Source: Sclerotiophoma versabilis
Taxonomy: Eukaryota > Ascomycota > Dothideomycetes > Pleosporales > Didymellaceae
DNA: 64,000 bases
NCBI GenBank assembly: GCA_012274445.1
Contig: JAAROD010000058.1
Location: 992,001 to 1,056,000, forward strand
Direction of reading: 5' to 3'
Under the pieces are notes generated by a model, which did not search any database, was not told the origin of the DNA, and saw only the letters and a program-made list of their open reading frames with translations. Shown here piece by piece: positions 34,625 to 44,455 of the stretch. The position numbers were made by a program, and so were the translations under genes. Every line of letters begins with the position of its first letter. Positions within the stretch are counted from its first letter, which is position 1.

Positions 34625-35887
34625 ATGGCAGCCCCAGGCGGCAAGTTCTTCATTCAGGACAATCTGTCCAAACCTGCGCCACACCACGAGTCGTACGCGC
34701 AGCTATGGGAGACAAAGTGGAAGAAGCCCGCCGAGATGGGCGTGTACCCCTTCATGTTCGGCACAGCAAAAGACTTCGAGCCTGTCGTTGAAGAGCTAAC
34801 CAAACGCAACTTCAAAGAGCCGTACAACTGGGATGAATATGCCAAAGTCTACTTCCCCCGGGCAGAGCACCTGAAAGGCATCGCTAAAGAGGCCGAAGCA
34901 GCAGGCGAAAAGGAGAAGGCGAGCGAGTACTTCCTCCGCGCGAGCGCTGTGTACCGCATAAGCAGATTCCCAGCGCCCCGCAGCAAAGTGCAGAGGGAAG
35001 CGTGGAAACTGGGCAAAGAGTGCTGCACCAAGGGCTTGGGCATGCGTCCGCATCCCGTGCATGAAGTGGCAATCCCGCACAAGCACCGCTCCAGCGACGA
35101 AGGCGAGACTATCCCCGTCTACCACCTCGTCCCGGAGTCGGCGACGCCCGACGCGCCCGTCCCCACGCTCATCATCTTCACCGGGCTCGACGGCTACCGC
35201 ACCGAACTCGCCGTCTGGATGGAGGGCTGGCGCCAAGTCGGCGTCGCAACGCTCGTCCTTGAGATCCCTGGCACGGGCGACTGTCCCGCGAACCCTTCGG
35301 ACCCCAAGAGCCCGGACAGACTGTACAGCAGCCTGTTTGACTGGATCGACTCGCAGCCGCGGCTCGACAGCAAGCAAACCGCCATCTGGGCCTTCAGCAC
35401 TGGCGGCTTCTACGCTATTCGCGTCGCGCACACGCACGCAGATAGGCTGGCAGGCGTTGTCGCGCTGGGCGGCGGGTGCCACCACATGTTCGACACGGAA
35501 TGGCTGGAAAACGTAAACCACCTCGAGTACCCGTTCGATCTAGCCGACACACTGGCGTACAAGTGGGGGTACGGGAACGACGTGGCCTTGTTCAAGAAAG
35601 AAGCGAAGGGCAAGTTCTCGCTGCTTGAGGACGGCACGCTGGATCGGTCTGAGTGTGCACGGTTGTTGCTGGTGAATGGCACCGAGGATGAAATCTTCCC
35701 GATTGACGACTATTATGTTGCGCTGCAGCATGGTGCACCGAAGGAGGCGAGGTTCGTCAAGGGGATCAAGCATATGGGCGAGCCGGCGAGCTTTTTCATC
35801 ATCATCAAGTGGCTCTACAAGCTCTTCGGGATCGAGGCGGATGTGGTGAAGCAGATGCAGACGCTGCCGTTTAAGCCGAAGTACTGA
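34625..35887 (+). CDS. ayg1: Ayg1-like alpha/beta hydrolase (heptaketide-shortening, DHN-melanin type)
   Basis: Intronless, 420 residues, with a good start context (caccATGGc). The N-terminal cap part (MAAPGGKFFIQDNLSK..., KRNFKEPYNWDEYAKVYF, ASAVYRISRFPAPRS) is the Ayg1 family pattern. The hydrolase core follows: PTLIIFTGLDGYRTELAVW, GVATLVLEIPGTGDCP, nucleophile Ser258 in WAFSTGGFYA, Asp355 in NGTEDEIFP, and His383 in GIKHMGEP. In Aspergillus fumigatus Ayg1 cleaves the C-terminal acetoacetyl of the heptaketide YWA1 to give tetrahydroxynaphthalene for DHN melanin; a related yeast-like fungal enzyme does the same. Other members hydrolyse different polyketides. No polyketide synthase lies in the window, so the melanin role is inference. 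Triad intact. Confidence 0.85.
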   Translation: MAAPGGKFFIQDNLSKPAPHHESYAQLWETKWKKPAEMGVYPFMFGTAKDFEPVVEELTKRNFKEPYNWDEYAKVYFPRAEHLKGIAKEAEAAGEKEKASEYFLRASAVYRISRFPAPRSKVQREAWKLGKECCTKGLGMRPHPVHEVAIPHKHRSSDEGETIPVYHLVPESATPDAPVPTLIIFTGLDGYRTELAVWMEGWRQVGVATLVLEIPGTGDCPANPSDPKSPDRLYSSLFDWIDSQPRLDSKQTAIWAFSTGGFYAIRVAHTHADRLAGVVALGGGCHHMFDTEWLENVNHLEYPFDLADTLAYKWGYGNDVALFKKEAKGKFSLLEDGTLDRSECARLLLVNGTEDEIFPIDDYYVALQHGAPKEARFVKGIKHMGEPASFFIIIKWLYKLFGIEADVVKQMQTLPFKPKY

Positions 35888-35959
35888 GGCTGAAAGCTAG
35901 CAATGGTATTGACTGAAGAATGCAACGATAATGCAATCCACAGACGTTGTAATGTGCAT

Positions 35960-36913
35960 CTACAGGCCCGACTTGGGGACCGGAGTATCGTGGTGCTCCT
36001 TTTTGACATACTCGTCGAACCAGAAGACAGCCTGCAGGAAGGCCATTTCCTTCGCAAACCTCGCGCGCTGATGTGACAAATCGCCCTTGACCCCAAAGCC
36101 ATGTTCAACGTCCGAGTACAGGGTGATTTGGTAGGGCATACTCATCTCTTTGAGGATATCCTCCGTCTCCCTCCTCTTCTCGGCGGGGAATATGGTGTCC
36201 GTTTCTGCGTCACGTCAGCATTTGCACACTCTCACTCAGTCCTTGCAGTAGTGCAAGAGCAGCATAATTCAGACTCACCCGCAGCAGCGATACTCAGCGG
36301 CCCCTGAATCCCCTTCAGCTCCTCGACCTCCACGAAACTCGGATGGGCTGTGAATGCTGCGTCCAGACCCCCCGGCTTCAGCCACCTGCACACGTACTTT
36401 CCGCCAAAACAGTAGCCCACGCCTCCAATCCTCTTCACACCAAGCTCGCCACGCATGTACTTGATGATAGCGGCGTAGATGGGATCTACATCGCCTTCAC
36501 GGGGCATTTTGTTTGCTTTCCAGCTGGCAAAGTCGAAGTCTGCAGGCATCGGGAATGGAACCTCGTTGCCCTGGAAGACGTCGGGGATGATGGTGTAGTA
36601 ACCGTTTGCAGCAAACTGGTCGGCAATGCTGTATCTGTTAGCACCGTTTCCCGCTCCGAGACCGAATGTTAGACGAACAGATGGACGTTTGGGAACTGGA
36701 AACCAAGGACGTCGGTCATGATCAGGACGGCGTTCTGGGTGCTGCCGTTCTCGGGATAGGTGACGTATGCGCGGACTAGTTTGGTGAATTGGCAGGTGTT
36801 AGGCATGGGATGGATCTGTATTTACTATCACCAATGCTCTTGATCTCTCCCTTGGGCGTGCCTTTGTGCTTGACGCCGATCGCGCAGCACTTTTCCGCTG
36901 GGTGAGAAGCCAT
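35960..36913 (-). CDS. Dienelactone hydrolase family protein
   Basis: Four exons, complement(35960..36204, 36279..36628, 36679..36775, 36832..36913), 257 residues, the usual fungal DLH length. N-terminus MASHPAEKCCAIGVKHKGTP, then AVLIMTDVLGFQFPNVHLIA joined across an intron with a gttcgt donor, ADQFAANGYYTIIPDVFQGN, nucleophile Cys in GGVGYCFGGKY, an acid-residue loop at TDTIFPAEKR, and His in DVEHGFGVKGD. The family hydrolyses dienelactones in aromatic catabolism, but most fungal members have unknown substrates. Cytosolic, no signal peptide. The gene ends 72 bp from the Ayg1-like gene in convergent orientation, so their 3' UTRs may overlap. Confidence 0.9.
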
Positions 36914-37258
36914 GTTGGACGGGTACTTTATGGACTAGATCACTGGACGAAGACCTGTAGACCGTGTAAAGGATAAACTCAGTATGAGTACTGACTAAAT
37001 AGTTTCGAAATGCATACCCGAGCTTCTGGAGCTTGAGTTGCAGTGCCCCACAGCGGGGCATGCATGCCGGCAGCATGATAATACAGCCGCGTACGCCGCG
37101 CTAGTGGAATAGATCGATATCACACTGTGTTGCATCTCGGGCGGAAATAGAGAGGCTTATGCACGGAGTTTGGAAGCGAGAAGCGAGAAGACAGGATGAA
37201 AACGAGACAGAGCTAGGTTGGGTAGGGTGATGACCTGGTTCATTCAAACGCATGAGGT
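36914..37258. other. Intergenic, promoter of DLH gene
   Basis: 345 bp between the DLH start and the end of the LENG1-like gene; no gene or distinct site seen. Confidence 0.55.
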
Positions 37259-38425
37259 CTATGAGTTGCTTACCGCTGACTTTGCATTACGCTCGTCCTG
37301 ATCTCGGCGTCTCCAACTGCTAGGACTCCGGCTCCTGTGATGCCGTGATGAAGAGTGCCGACTATGACGGTCTCTACGATGTGGCTCTCGCTCTCGACTC
37401 CTGCTTCGTGATCGGGCCCCACGGCGCGAGTGTCTATGCCTGCGCTCACGGTCTGGGCTGCGGCTCCGACTACTCTTCTTGTGGTGCTTGCCCCTCGCCT
37501 CTGCCTTTTCCTGCGCGTGTCGCAGCTCGTTCAACTCGCGCTTGCGTTCTTCTGCCCACCTCCTCTTGTCCTCCTTTGACTTCTTCAACTGCGTCTGGGC
37601 TTTCTGCATGAAGGAGAATGGGTCGTTGGAGGAGATTCGCGCCTGCTCCCTCTCTTTGCGCCGTGGGTCTTCGTTGCCCCAGACGTTCTTGTTCTCGAAA
37701 GCGGGATAGTCGAGGGCTGCGGCGTCCTCTCCAGTGGTATGAGTTGTTTTTTGCTGGGCTGCATACCAGGGGCGGTCCAGACCGGTCTTGCCTGCGGCGT
37801 TTGAAAAGCGCATGGTATACTGGTCCTCGAAGGCCTGCTCCTTCTTGCGCTTCTCCTTCTCAGCCTCGGCGTTCTTCTCGCGCCTGATGGCCTCCTTGAT
37901 GTCGACAGGAAACAGGTCGATGTGGCCAGCGTGGTCGGTCAACGGGGCGTCACTTGCAGGCGTGCGCAGCTTCAGGACCTTTGCATCCTCTCCATTGCCG
38001 TCTGCTGGCCTGGTCACGGACGCGGCCAGCCGTATGTCTGCGTCGGTGTCATCTTCGCCCTGCAGCCTCCTCCTCCTGCTCCTGTCGGAATGGCCGGCTC
38101 GGCCCCCCCTCTGCTTGCCGTCGTCGGCGCTGTCCTGGTCAGGCAGCGGCGGAGGTGTTCGGCCCCGGAGTATGGCAGCGCGGCGTTCGGCGTCGAGCTC
38201 TTGGGTGCGCTGGTCAGCAGCAGCTTCGCGGGCGGCGGCAGCCTCTTCGTCGGCCTTGACGCGGGCGATGTTGGCGGGGTTGTAGACGTTCCATGACTGC
38301 GCTGGGTCAATGCGGGCGCTGCCAGACGGAGGCGGACTGGGGCGCTACCTTCTTGCCGAGCAGATGGCTGCACGTGTGTCAGCCAGCGCAAACATGGACG
38401 GTGGCGGTGGAGCTTACAGCGGCAT
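37259..38425 (-). CDS. Cir_N-domain protein, LENG1-like (splicing-related), with two microexons
   Basis: Exons complement(37259..38296, 38349..38367, 38418..38425): an 8-nt first exon (ATGCCGCT), a 19-nt second exon, then the rest, with introns of 50 and 52 nt. The joined start MPLHLLGKKSWNVYNPANIA matches the Cir_N motif (KKSWH/NV-N--NI-RV) of LENG1 and Cwc25-like proteins, followed by RVKADEEAAAAREAAADQRT. The middle has the family PWY motif (LDRPWYAAQQK) and a segment around DPFSFMQKAQTQLKKSKEDK. The C-terminus is an Arg/Ser (RS) domain rich in SRSRSRERE-like text, as in splicing factors. 354 residues. Expected nuclear, spliceosome-associated, but its exact step is unknown. Without the microexons the frame has no credible start, which supports them. 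Confidence 0.82.
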
Positions 38426-38529
38426 GGTGGTTGCCTGCCAGCAGGGGCAGTGTGTGGTGCGCGGCTATGTGGTCACGGTGCAGCGCCGTCGAGCCTCGGT
38501 GATCGCTGCATGGTTGGGGCGCGGGAAAA

Positions 38530-38560
<31 letters not shown>

Positions 38561-39050
38561 TGGCTGGGATCTGCGGGCGCGGGCCTGGTCCGCAATTCGA
38601 CACGGCCTACGCCTCCCCGCGTCACTGCACCGTCCAGCTGTGCTTCCAGGCCTCACTGGTCCTGCACCTTCTGCGAGCCCATCTCAGACACGTGCCCACA
38701 GAGCTGCGAGCAGTGAATGTCCATCGCTTGGTGCGCGTCGCTCTTGTACACGAGCCAGCCTGGGCGTTTGTCTGTCTCGAGCGAACGGCTCGCAGCGTCC
38801 CCAACCACCCCATCGCGGGACCGTCCTCTACCGTGCTGCCGTGCGCTTGCCTCCAGAACCCCCCTTAAACCATGTGCGACTCGGCAGCTGAAGACTGGCA
38901 AACAAGCAATCTGTTCTGAGAGACCATACTCGCCCATTGCCCCTCAATCTCCCCGCCGCCTCCGCTTGCAACCTCGCCCACGCGGCTGAATCGGCCTCCA
39001 CCAAGCTCGTACATCGCAACACGCAATCCCTCTGTACGCGAAGCTGTACG
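38426..39050. promoter_or_regulatory. Divergent promoter region of LENG1-like and FlbE-like genes
   Basis: 625 bp, GC-rich, with a gggcgc hexanucleotide repeat at 38531-38560. Open frames here are compositional artefacts of the GC-rich repeat. No named binding site. Confidence 0.5.
38531..38560. repeat. (gggcgc)5 hexanucleotide repeat
   Basis: Five tandem gggcgc units in the spacer between two divergent genes. GC-box-like and possibly nucleosome-excluding or G-quadruplex-forming; length likely variable between strains. Confidence 0.85.
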
Positions 39051-39828
39051 ATGCCCACCTGGCTGGTGCATGGCTTTCGCTGGCCGCGCGCCCAAGTGCG
39101 CATCCACACCATCCTCCAGAACCTCGACGATGTAGCTCCAGAGTGGGTCATGGCCCCTGCCACCCAGGCCTGCCTGCACAAGAACTTCAAAGAGCAATGG
39201 CCCGATATCGTAGCGCGATTACCAGCTCTTCGTTTCATTGAACAATACGACCCAGACGACCTCACAATCAAGGACCAGCCATACGCGTACGTGTGCGATC
39301 AGGTCCACGACATCAAGCTAGGCATAGACGTTGACGAGGTGCGAGGAGCCCGTGTTCCAGACGAGCAGTTGGCAGCAATAGCAGAACTACGAGACAAGGT
39401 CACACCAGACGCGAAGCTAGCTTGGTTCGTCGTTGTCAATGGCGACGTGGAGCGATGGGCGCCGCCACTGGAGGATGAGGATGGCCTAGTAGACGAAGAG
39501 GACGGGGAAGAAGCTGAGACCAAGACCCTTAGCCCGCCAGCAAGAAGTCCCAGGAGTAGCATATGGACAGGCAGCAACGGCGACATTGCCAAGGGCCAAG
39601 AGCCAGCACGACCCTCAACCAACCGAAGCATGAAGAACTGGATTGGTGGAATGCTCCGCAAGGCACGAAGGTACACTCATCTCACCCCTCTGACTGTCAC
39701 GTACTGACCCTTTCAGTTCCAAGAGCCTCAGGGCCGAAGCCAGAACAAAGACTCCACCCCCAGTACCACCTTTACCACCAATGTCGCCAAAGGCTGCACT
39801 TCAGCCTCCGCATAGCGCAGTAAAATAA
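39051..39828 (+). CDS. flbE: FlbE-like developmental regulator
   Basis: Exons 39051..39670 and 39717..39828 (243 residues). The start at 39051 gives MPTWLVHGFRWPRAQVRIHT, the conserved opening of the fungal FlbE family (MPxxLVHGFRWPR), followed by ILQNLDDVAPEWVMAPATQ, FIEQYDPDDLTIKDQPYAYV, and a globular part through LRDKVTPDAKLAWFVVVNGD. The tail is acidic, then Ser/Pro-rich, ending PPPVPPLPPMSPKAALQPP. In Aspergillus nidulans FlbE acts upstream of brlA with FlbB at the hyphal tip to start conidiation; outside that group its role is less studied. An in-frame upstream Met (38937) is rejected because the conserved part starts at 39051. Assignment is from remembered family pattern. Confidence 0.7.
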
Positions 39829-40384
39829 AAAAAGTTGAGTTAGAGAATGGGGGCAGACTATGAGCACATGAATGTACGACAGCACACGCAAGACCTTGTA
39901 GATGACCTCTTGGAGCGCAGCAAACATGGGTGTAGACAGGCACACCAATGGTATACATGACTAGTTTTGAAAGCTGCCTCATACCACACTGAAAACAATT
40001 CGGTATGCCCATCTTCACGTGCAAAAATGCAGCATACATTCGTACAAGACTCCATGTCAGTGCTTCCAAGTAGTGTCCAGTCGCAAAGTCGCCTTTCTGG
40101 TTAGCGTTCGTTGGAGCTTGTGCACGTGAGCGCGACAGCCTAACTTTCTGATCGCAACTGCTGCTGCTGCAATTCACTTTCAACACCACACCACCCCCAA
40201 TTGCTACCCTCATACCCGCCGCAGAGCTTGAAGAGCTCGGGCACTCGGAACTACGAATCAATTTACCTGTGTTTTCATCTCAACGACCGAAGCCTCGACG
40301 CTGAACAAGAACTGCTGGGCCTCCCAGAGCCCGCGCGACGGAGAACGACAACGCCGCCCTCGAACCTTGTAAAATACCGCCAAA
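39829..40384. other. Intergenic, Prp6 promoter
   Basis: 556 bp between the FlbE-like stop and Prp6 start. A minus open frame (39728-40261) overlaps the FlbE-like exon and looks like chance. The last about 200 bp is the prp6 leader. Confidence 0.55.
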
Positions 40385-43280
40385 ATGAGTAGACGAGACT
40401 TTTTGTCTATGCCCGCGCCCGAGAACTACGTGGCTGGTCTCGGGCGTGGTGCTACTGGGTTCACCACTAGAAGTGACCTGGGTCCGGCGCGAGAGGGTCC
40501 TTCTGAGGAGCAGATGAAGGAGATGTTGGCAAAGCGCGCCGCCTCACTCGGGCAAGCTGCGCCATCTGCCTATGGTGTTACGGAGAAGAAAGAAGAGGAG
40601 GACGACGAGGCAGACCGGTTCCAGGACCCCGACAATGAGGTTGGCTTGTTCTCAAGCGGCATGAACTACGACAAGGACGACGATGAGGCAGACAGGATAT
40701 ACCAGGAAGTTGACGAGAAGATGGACAAGCGGCGGCGAGCCAGAAGGTTAGTACCTTCCATTTCTTTTCCCCTTTGCCCTATATTCTTCTGTTTCGAAAT
40801 ATTCATCGTGTTTTTTGCCACGAACAGATACCGATGTCCGACCTAGGGAAGCTCGCGAGCGACAAGAACGAGAAGAATACGAGAAAAACAACCCGAAGAT
40901 CCAACTCCAATTCGCCGATTTGAAGCGTGCGCTCGGCGCCGTCTCAGAAGAAGAATGGGCCGCGCTGCCAGAGGTGGGAGACATGACAGGCAAGGCGAAG
41001 CGCGCAAGAGAAGCCCGGATGGCAAACGCACGATCATATGCCGTACCCGACAGCGTCCTGTCAGCGGCATCCAAGTCTGGGGAGCTTGAGACCTCCATTT
41101 CCACAGAAGACGCCAGTTCTGGTACAATGACCAACTTCGCATCCATTGGTGCTGCCCAAAAGTCAGCTCTGCAAGTCCGACTGGACTCGGCAGCATCCAG
41201 CAACTCCGGCACCCAGACAGCAGCAACCTCTGGGACTGCCACTTCAGTCGACCCAAAGGGCTACATCACAGCCTTGGACAAGAAGGAGATGCAGGGTGGC
41301 GAAGTACCGGTCGAGGATATCAACCGAGCGCGAGTGTTGCTGGAATCTGCCGTCAAGACAAACGTCAACAACGGTCCAGGTTACGTTGCGCTGGCACGTC
41401 TGGAAGAGGTTGCGGGGAAGATCCACACTGCGAAGAAAGTTATCCAAAAGGGCTGCGAGATGTGTTCGAAGTCGATAGTCGTATGGGAGGAGGCCATCAG
41501 ACTGAATCGTGAGAATCTCCACAATGCAAAGGTCATCGCAGCAAACGGCATCAAGCTCAACCCCAAGGCGATTGTGTTGTGGAAGGCAGCTATTGATCTG
41601 GAGCAGACGCCGGCAGCTAGGAAGAAGGTTACACGACAAGCACTGGATCATAATCCTCAGTCTGTAGAGCTGTGGAAGACCTTGATCAACGACACCGAGG
41701 ACATTGAGAACGTCAAACTGCTGTTTGCGAAAGCCACTGAAACAGTGCCGCTTTCAGAAGAGCTGTGGATCTCCTACGCGCGTGTGAGTGATGCAGATGC
41801 GGCGCAGCAAGTCTTGAACAAGGCCCGCAAAGCTATCCCAACAAGTTGGGCAATTTGGGTGCAAGCTTGCAGACTGCAGGAAGAGCTCGGGAAGGTCGAT
41901 ATCTGCGACAAGATCATGGAACGTGCGGTCAAGGCTTTGATCAAAGAGAATGCTATGATTAAACGTGAGGAATGGCTGGCACAGGCCGAAGTATGTGAAG
42001 AAGAAGGCGACAAGGTCACTGCAGCCTCCATTGTGAAGGCAACTATTGGCTGGGGCTTGGACGAGGATGATGAGAGGCGCGATGTCTGGCTTGAAGACGC
42101 GAAGAGCATCTCTAATCGAGGCCACTTCGAAACTGCACGAGCTATCCTTGGACATTGTGTGTCGGTGTTCCCTTACTCGACAACCGTGTGGCACGCATCT
42201 GCCGACCTGGAGAAGCATCATGGAACTACCGAGTCGTTGCTCAGTGTTCTCGAGCGCGCCGTCAACGCTTGTCCAAATTCAGAATCGCTATGGTTGCTGT
42301 ATGCACGAGAAAGGTGGCAGGCCGGAGATGTCGAAGGTGCTCGTCAAGTACTGGGCCGTTCATTCGAACAACTACCAGGTAATGAGAACCTGTACACACG
42401 AGCTGTGGATTTCGAGGCCGACGCCGGCAACTATGAGCAGGCGCGCAGTTTCTTGAAGGTCGCACGAGAATCAGCTGCCACCGACCGCATATTTATGAAG
42501 TCTGCGGTTCTCGAGCGCCAACTTGGCGATTATGAAACTGCAATCGACATCTGCAATCAAGGTCTTCAGAACTGGCCTGGCAGCTGGAAGTTACACGCCA
42601 TCAAGGGACAAATCTACGAGCAGCTGTCAAAGCTCAAGGAAGCACAGGAAGCACTAAATATCGGCACAAGAGCCGCACCAAAAGCACCCATGCTCTACAT
42701 TCTCCTGTCAAGAATACAAGAGAAGACCGGCGCTGTCGTCAAAGCCCGCTCAACGCTTGACCGTGGTCGCCAACAGAACCCCAAGAACGCCGAGATTCTC
42801 TGCGAAGCCGTCCGCCTCGAGCGTCGTCGCGGCGATATCCCTGCTGCTCAGAAAGTCATGGCCACCGCTCTCCAAGAATGCCCTACCTCTGGCCTTCTTT
42901 GGGCCGAGAAGATTATGCACCTCGAGTCACGGACGCAGCGCAAGCCACGCGCCCTCGAAGCTATCAAGAAAGTCGAAAAAGATCCACAGCTCTTTGTTGT
43001 CGTTGCTCGCATATTTTGGTCAGAACGCAGGCTTGATAAGGCGGCGACGTGGTTTACCAAGGCTTTGGTGTTGGATCCTGATTACGGCGACGGTTGGGTG
43101 TGGTATTACAAGTTCCTTGAGCAGCACGGGACGGAGGAGAAGAAGCAGGAAATACTTAGCAAGGCGGTCATGGCCGAACCGAAGCATGGTGAGATCTGGC
43201 AGAGTGTCAATAAGGATCCGAAGAACGCACGGTTAGGCGTTGAGGAGGTGTTGAAGCTGGCGGCTAGTAAGGCCGAGTAG
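40385..43280 (+). CDS. prp6: Pre-mRNA splicing factor Prp6 (U4/U6.U5 tri-snRNP)
   Basis: Exons 40385..40746 and 40847..43280, 931 residues. The PRP1 N-terminal domain is clear: SRRDFLSMPAPENYVAGLGRGATGFTTRSDLGPAR, the acidic DRFQDPDNEVGLF, and YDKDDDEADRIYQEVDEKMD, then NPKIQLQFADLKRALGAVSE. From about residue 270 on there is a long array of HAT/TPR repeats (GYVALARLEEVAGKIHTAKK, IVLWKAAIDLEQTPAARKKV, SLWLLYARERWQAGDVEGAR, WVWYYKFLEQHGTEEKKQEI). It bridges U5 with U4/U6 within the tri-snRNP in the nucleus. The length is as in other fungi, and the acceptor at 40846 restores REAREREQEREEY-type sequence across the junction. No anomaly seen. Confidence 0.96.
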
Positions 43281-43718
43281 GACCTGCAACCGGGAGAGGT
43301 ATGCATATAGATGCGATGCTATCTATCAGTCAGACGATATTCACAATTCATATCCAGCTGCTCCATCTTGAAAGTATGCTGTTGTAATCTTGCCCCACGA
43401 CCCAAGGCCAGTGGGCAGAAACGGGTTGTGCCTGGAGATCACCTCGTGTGGTTAGCAACATGGTCTGGGCAAACAGTGTTCTAACGCATGGGCTCGACCG
43501 TAACGCCTCCTGCCTTCACCCAAAGGGATGAGCCTCGTCCAGATCGTGATACCGCGTGACAGAGACAACGATGCAATGACCCCGTCTTCAAATGCTCTGG
43601 GCTCAAACCGCTGATTCGGCTCCCTTTGAGAAGTTCGTTGGTATACTTGCGAGACCATGACGTAGACGTGGTGTCATGGCTTTAGTTGTTCATGAGCAAA
43701 GAGCACTACCTTTTTCCT

Positions 43719-43754
<36 letters not shown>

Positions 43755-44455
43755 CGTTGCTGTGAACGAGACTCTCACACGATCCATCTTCCAGAAGGCA
43801 ATAACAGCCCATACTTCTATGAAGGCCGGCCTATCACTAGAAATAACCCGTATACTACTGTGGGTAGTCGTTCCAGTGGCACTCGATGGCCAAAATCGTG
43901 AACCCAGATTTTAAAGGTATTCTTGCCTGGGGCATAGGTATGATATTTGGAGAGTGTTATGGATAGGAACTACTCTGCACTATAGCTAACGACGCAATCG
44001 AATGGGGGCAATACACAATGGTGCAAGTAGTCAATGAAATGGATATGGTTGAGGGTCAACAATTGCGTGACTTGGTGTCGCTGACCCAGTTGGGCGATGC
44101 TGTGGTGCGGAAGCCGCATGTGGAGTTCGGAGTTCGAACGCCGACACCTTCTCTTCCTTTGTCGACGTGGACGCGAACCACAAATACCTGCGGTCGTTGG
44201 CAGATATATGCACCGAAAGGGTGAAACCGCAGAGCTAATTCGGAAGTATCCTGTTAAGAACGAACTGCTTGCAATAGCTACTGTGACTGCTCTGCATCAC
44301 GACCCTTATTCGGCGCCAGGATCTTCTACGGCGACGAATTCACAATGGTCCGAGTACAGCGTTCTTCCTACTTCTTGAGCCTTGCTGACCATAAATAGAC
44401 GGGCAACCTATTTCCTGCTCGTCTACGGGCGACTCACATAGAGAAGCATCAAAAC
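43281..44455. other. Intergenic with (TG)n microsatellite
   Basis: 1.2 kb between Prp6 and the second Zn2Cys6 gene. No supported gene; small open frames at 43452-44224 on both strands overlap each other. The (TG)n tract is listed separately. Confidence 0.5.
43721..43751. repeat. (TG)15 dinucleotide microsatellite
   Basis: Uninterrupted tg repeat of about 31 bp in non-coding sequence; likely polymorphic. Confidence 0.92.

Noticed and set aside
34796..35521. 241-codon minus-strand frame opposite the Ayg1-like gene
   Set aside because: Antisense shadow caused by GC-rich third positions in a real gene.
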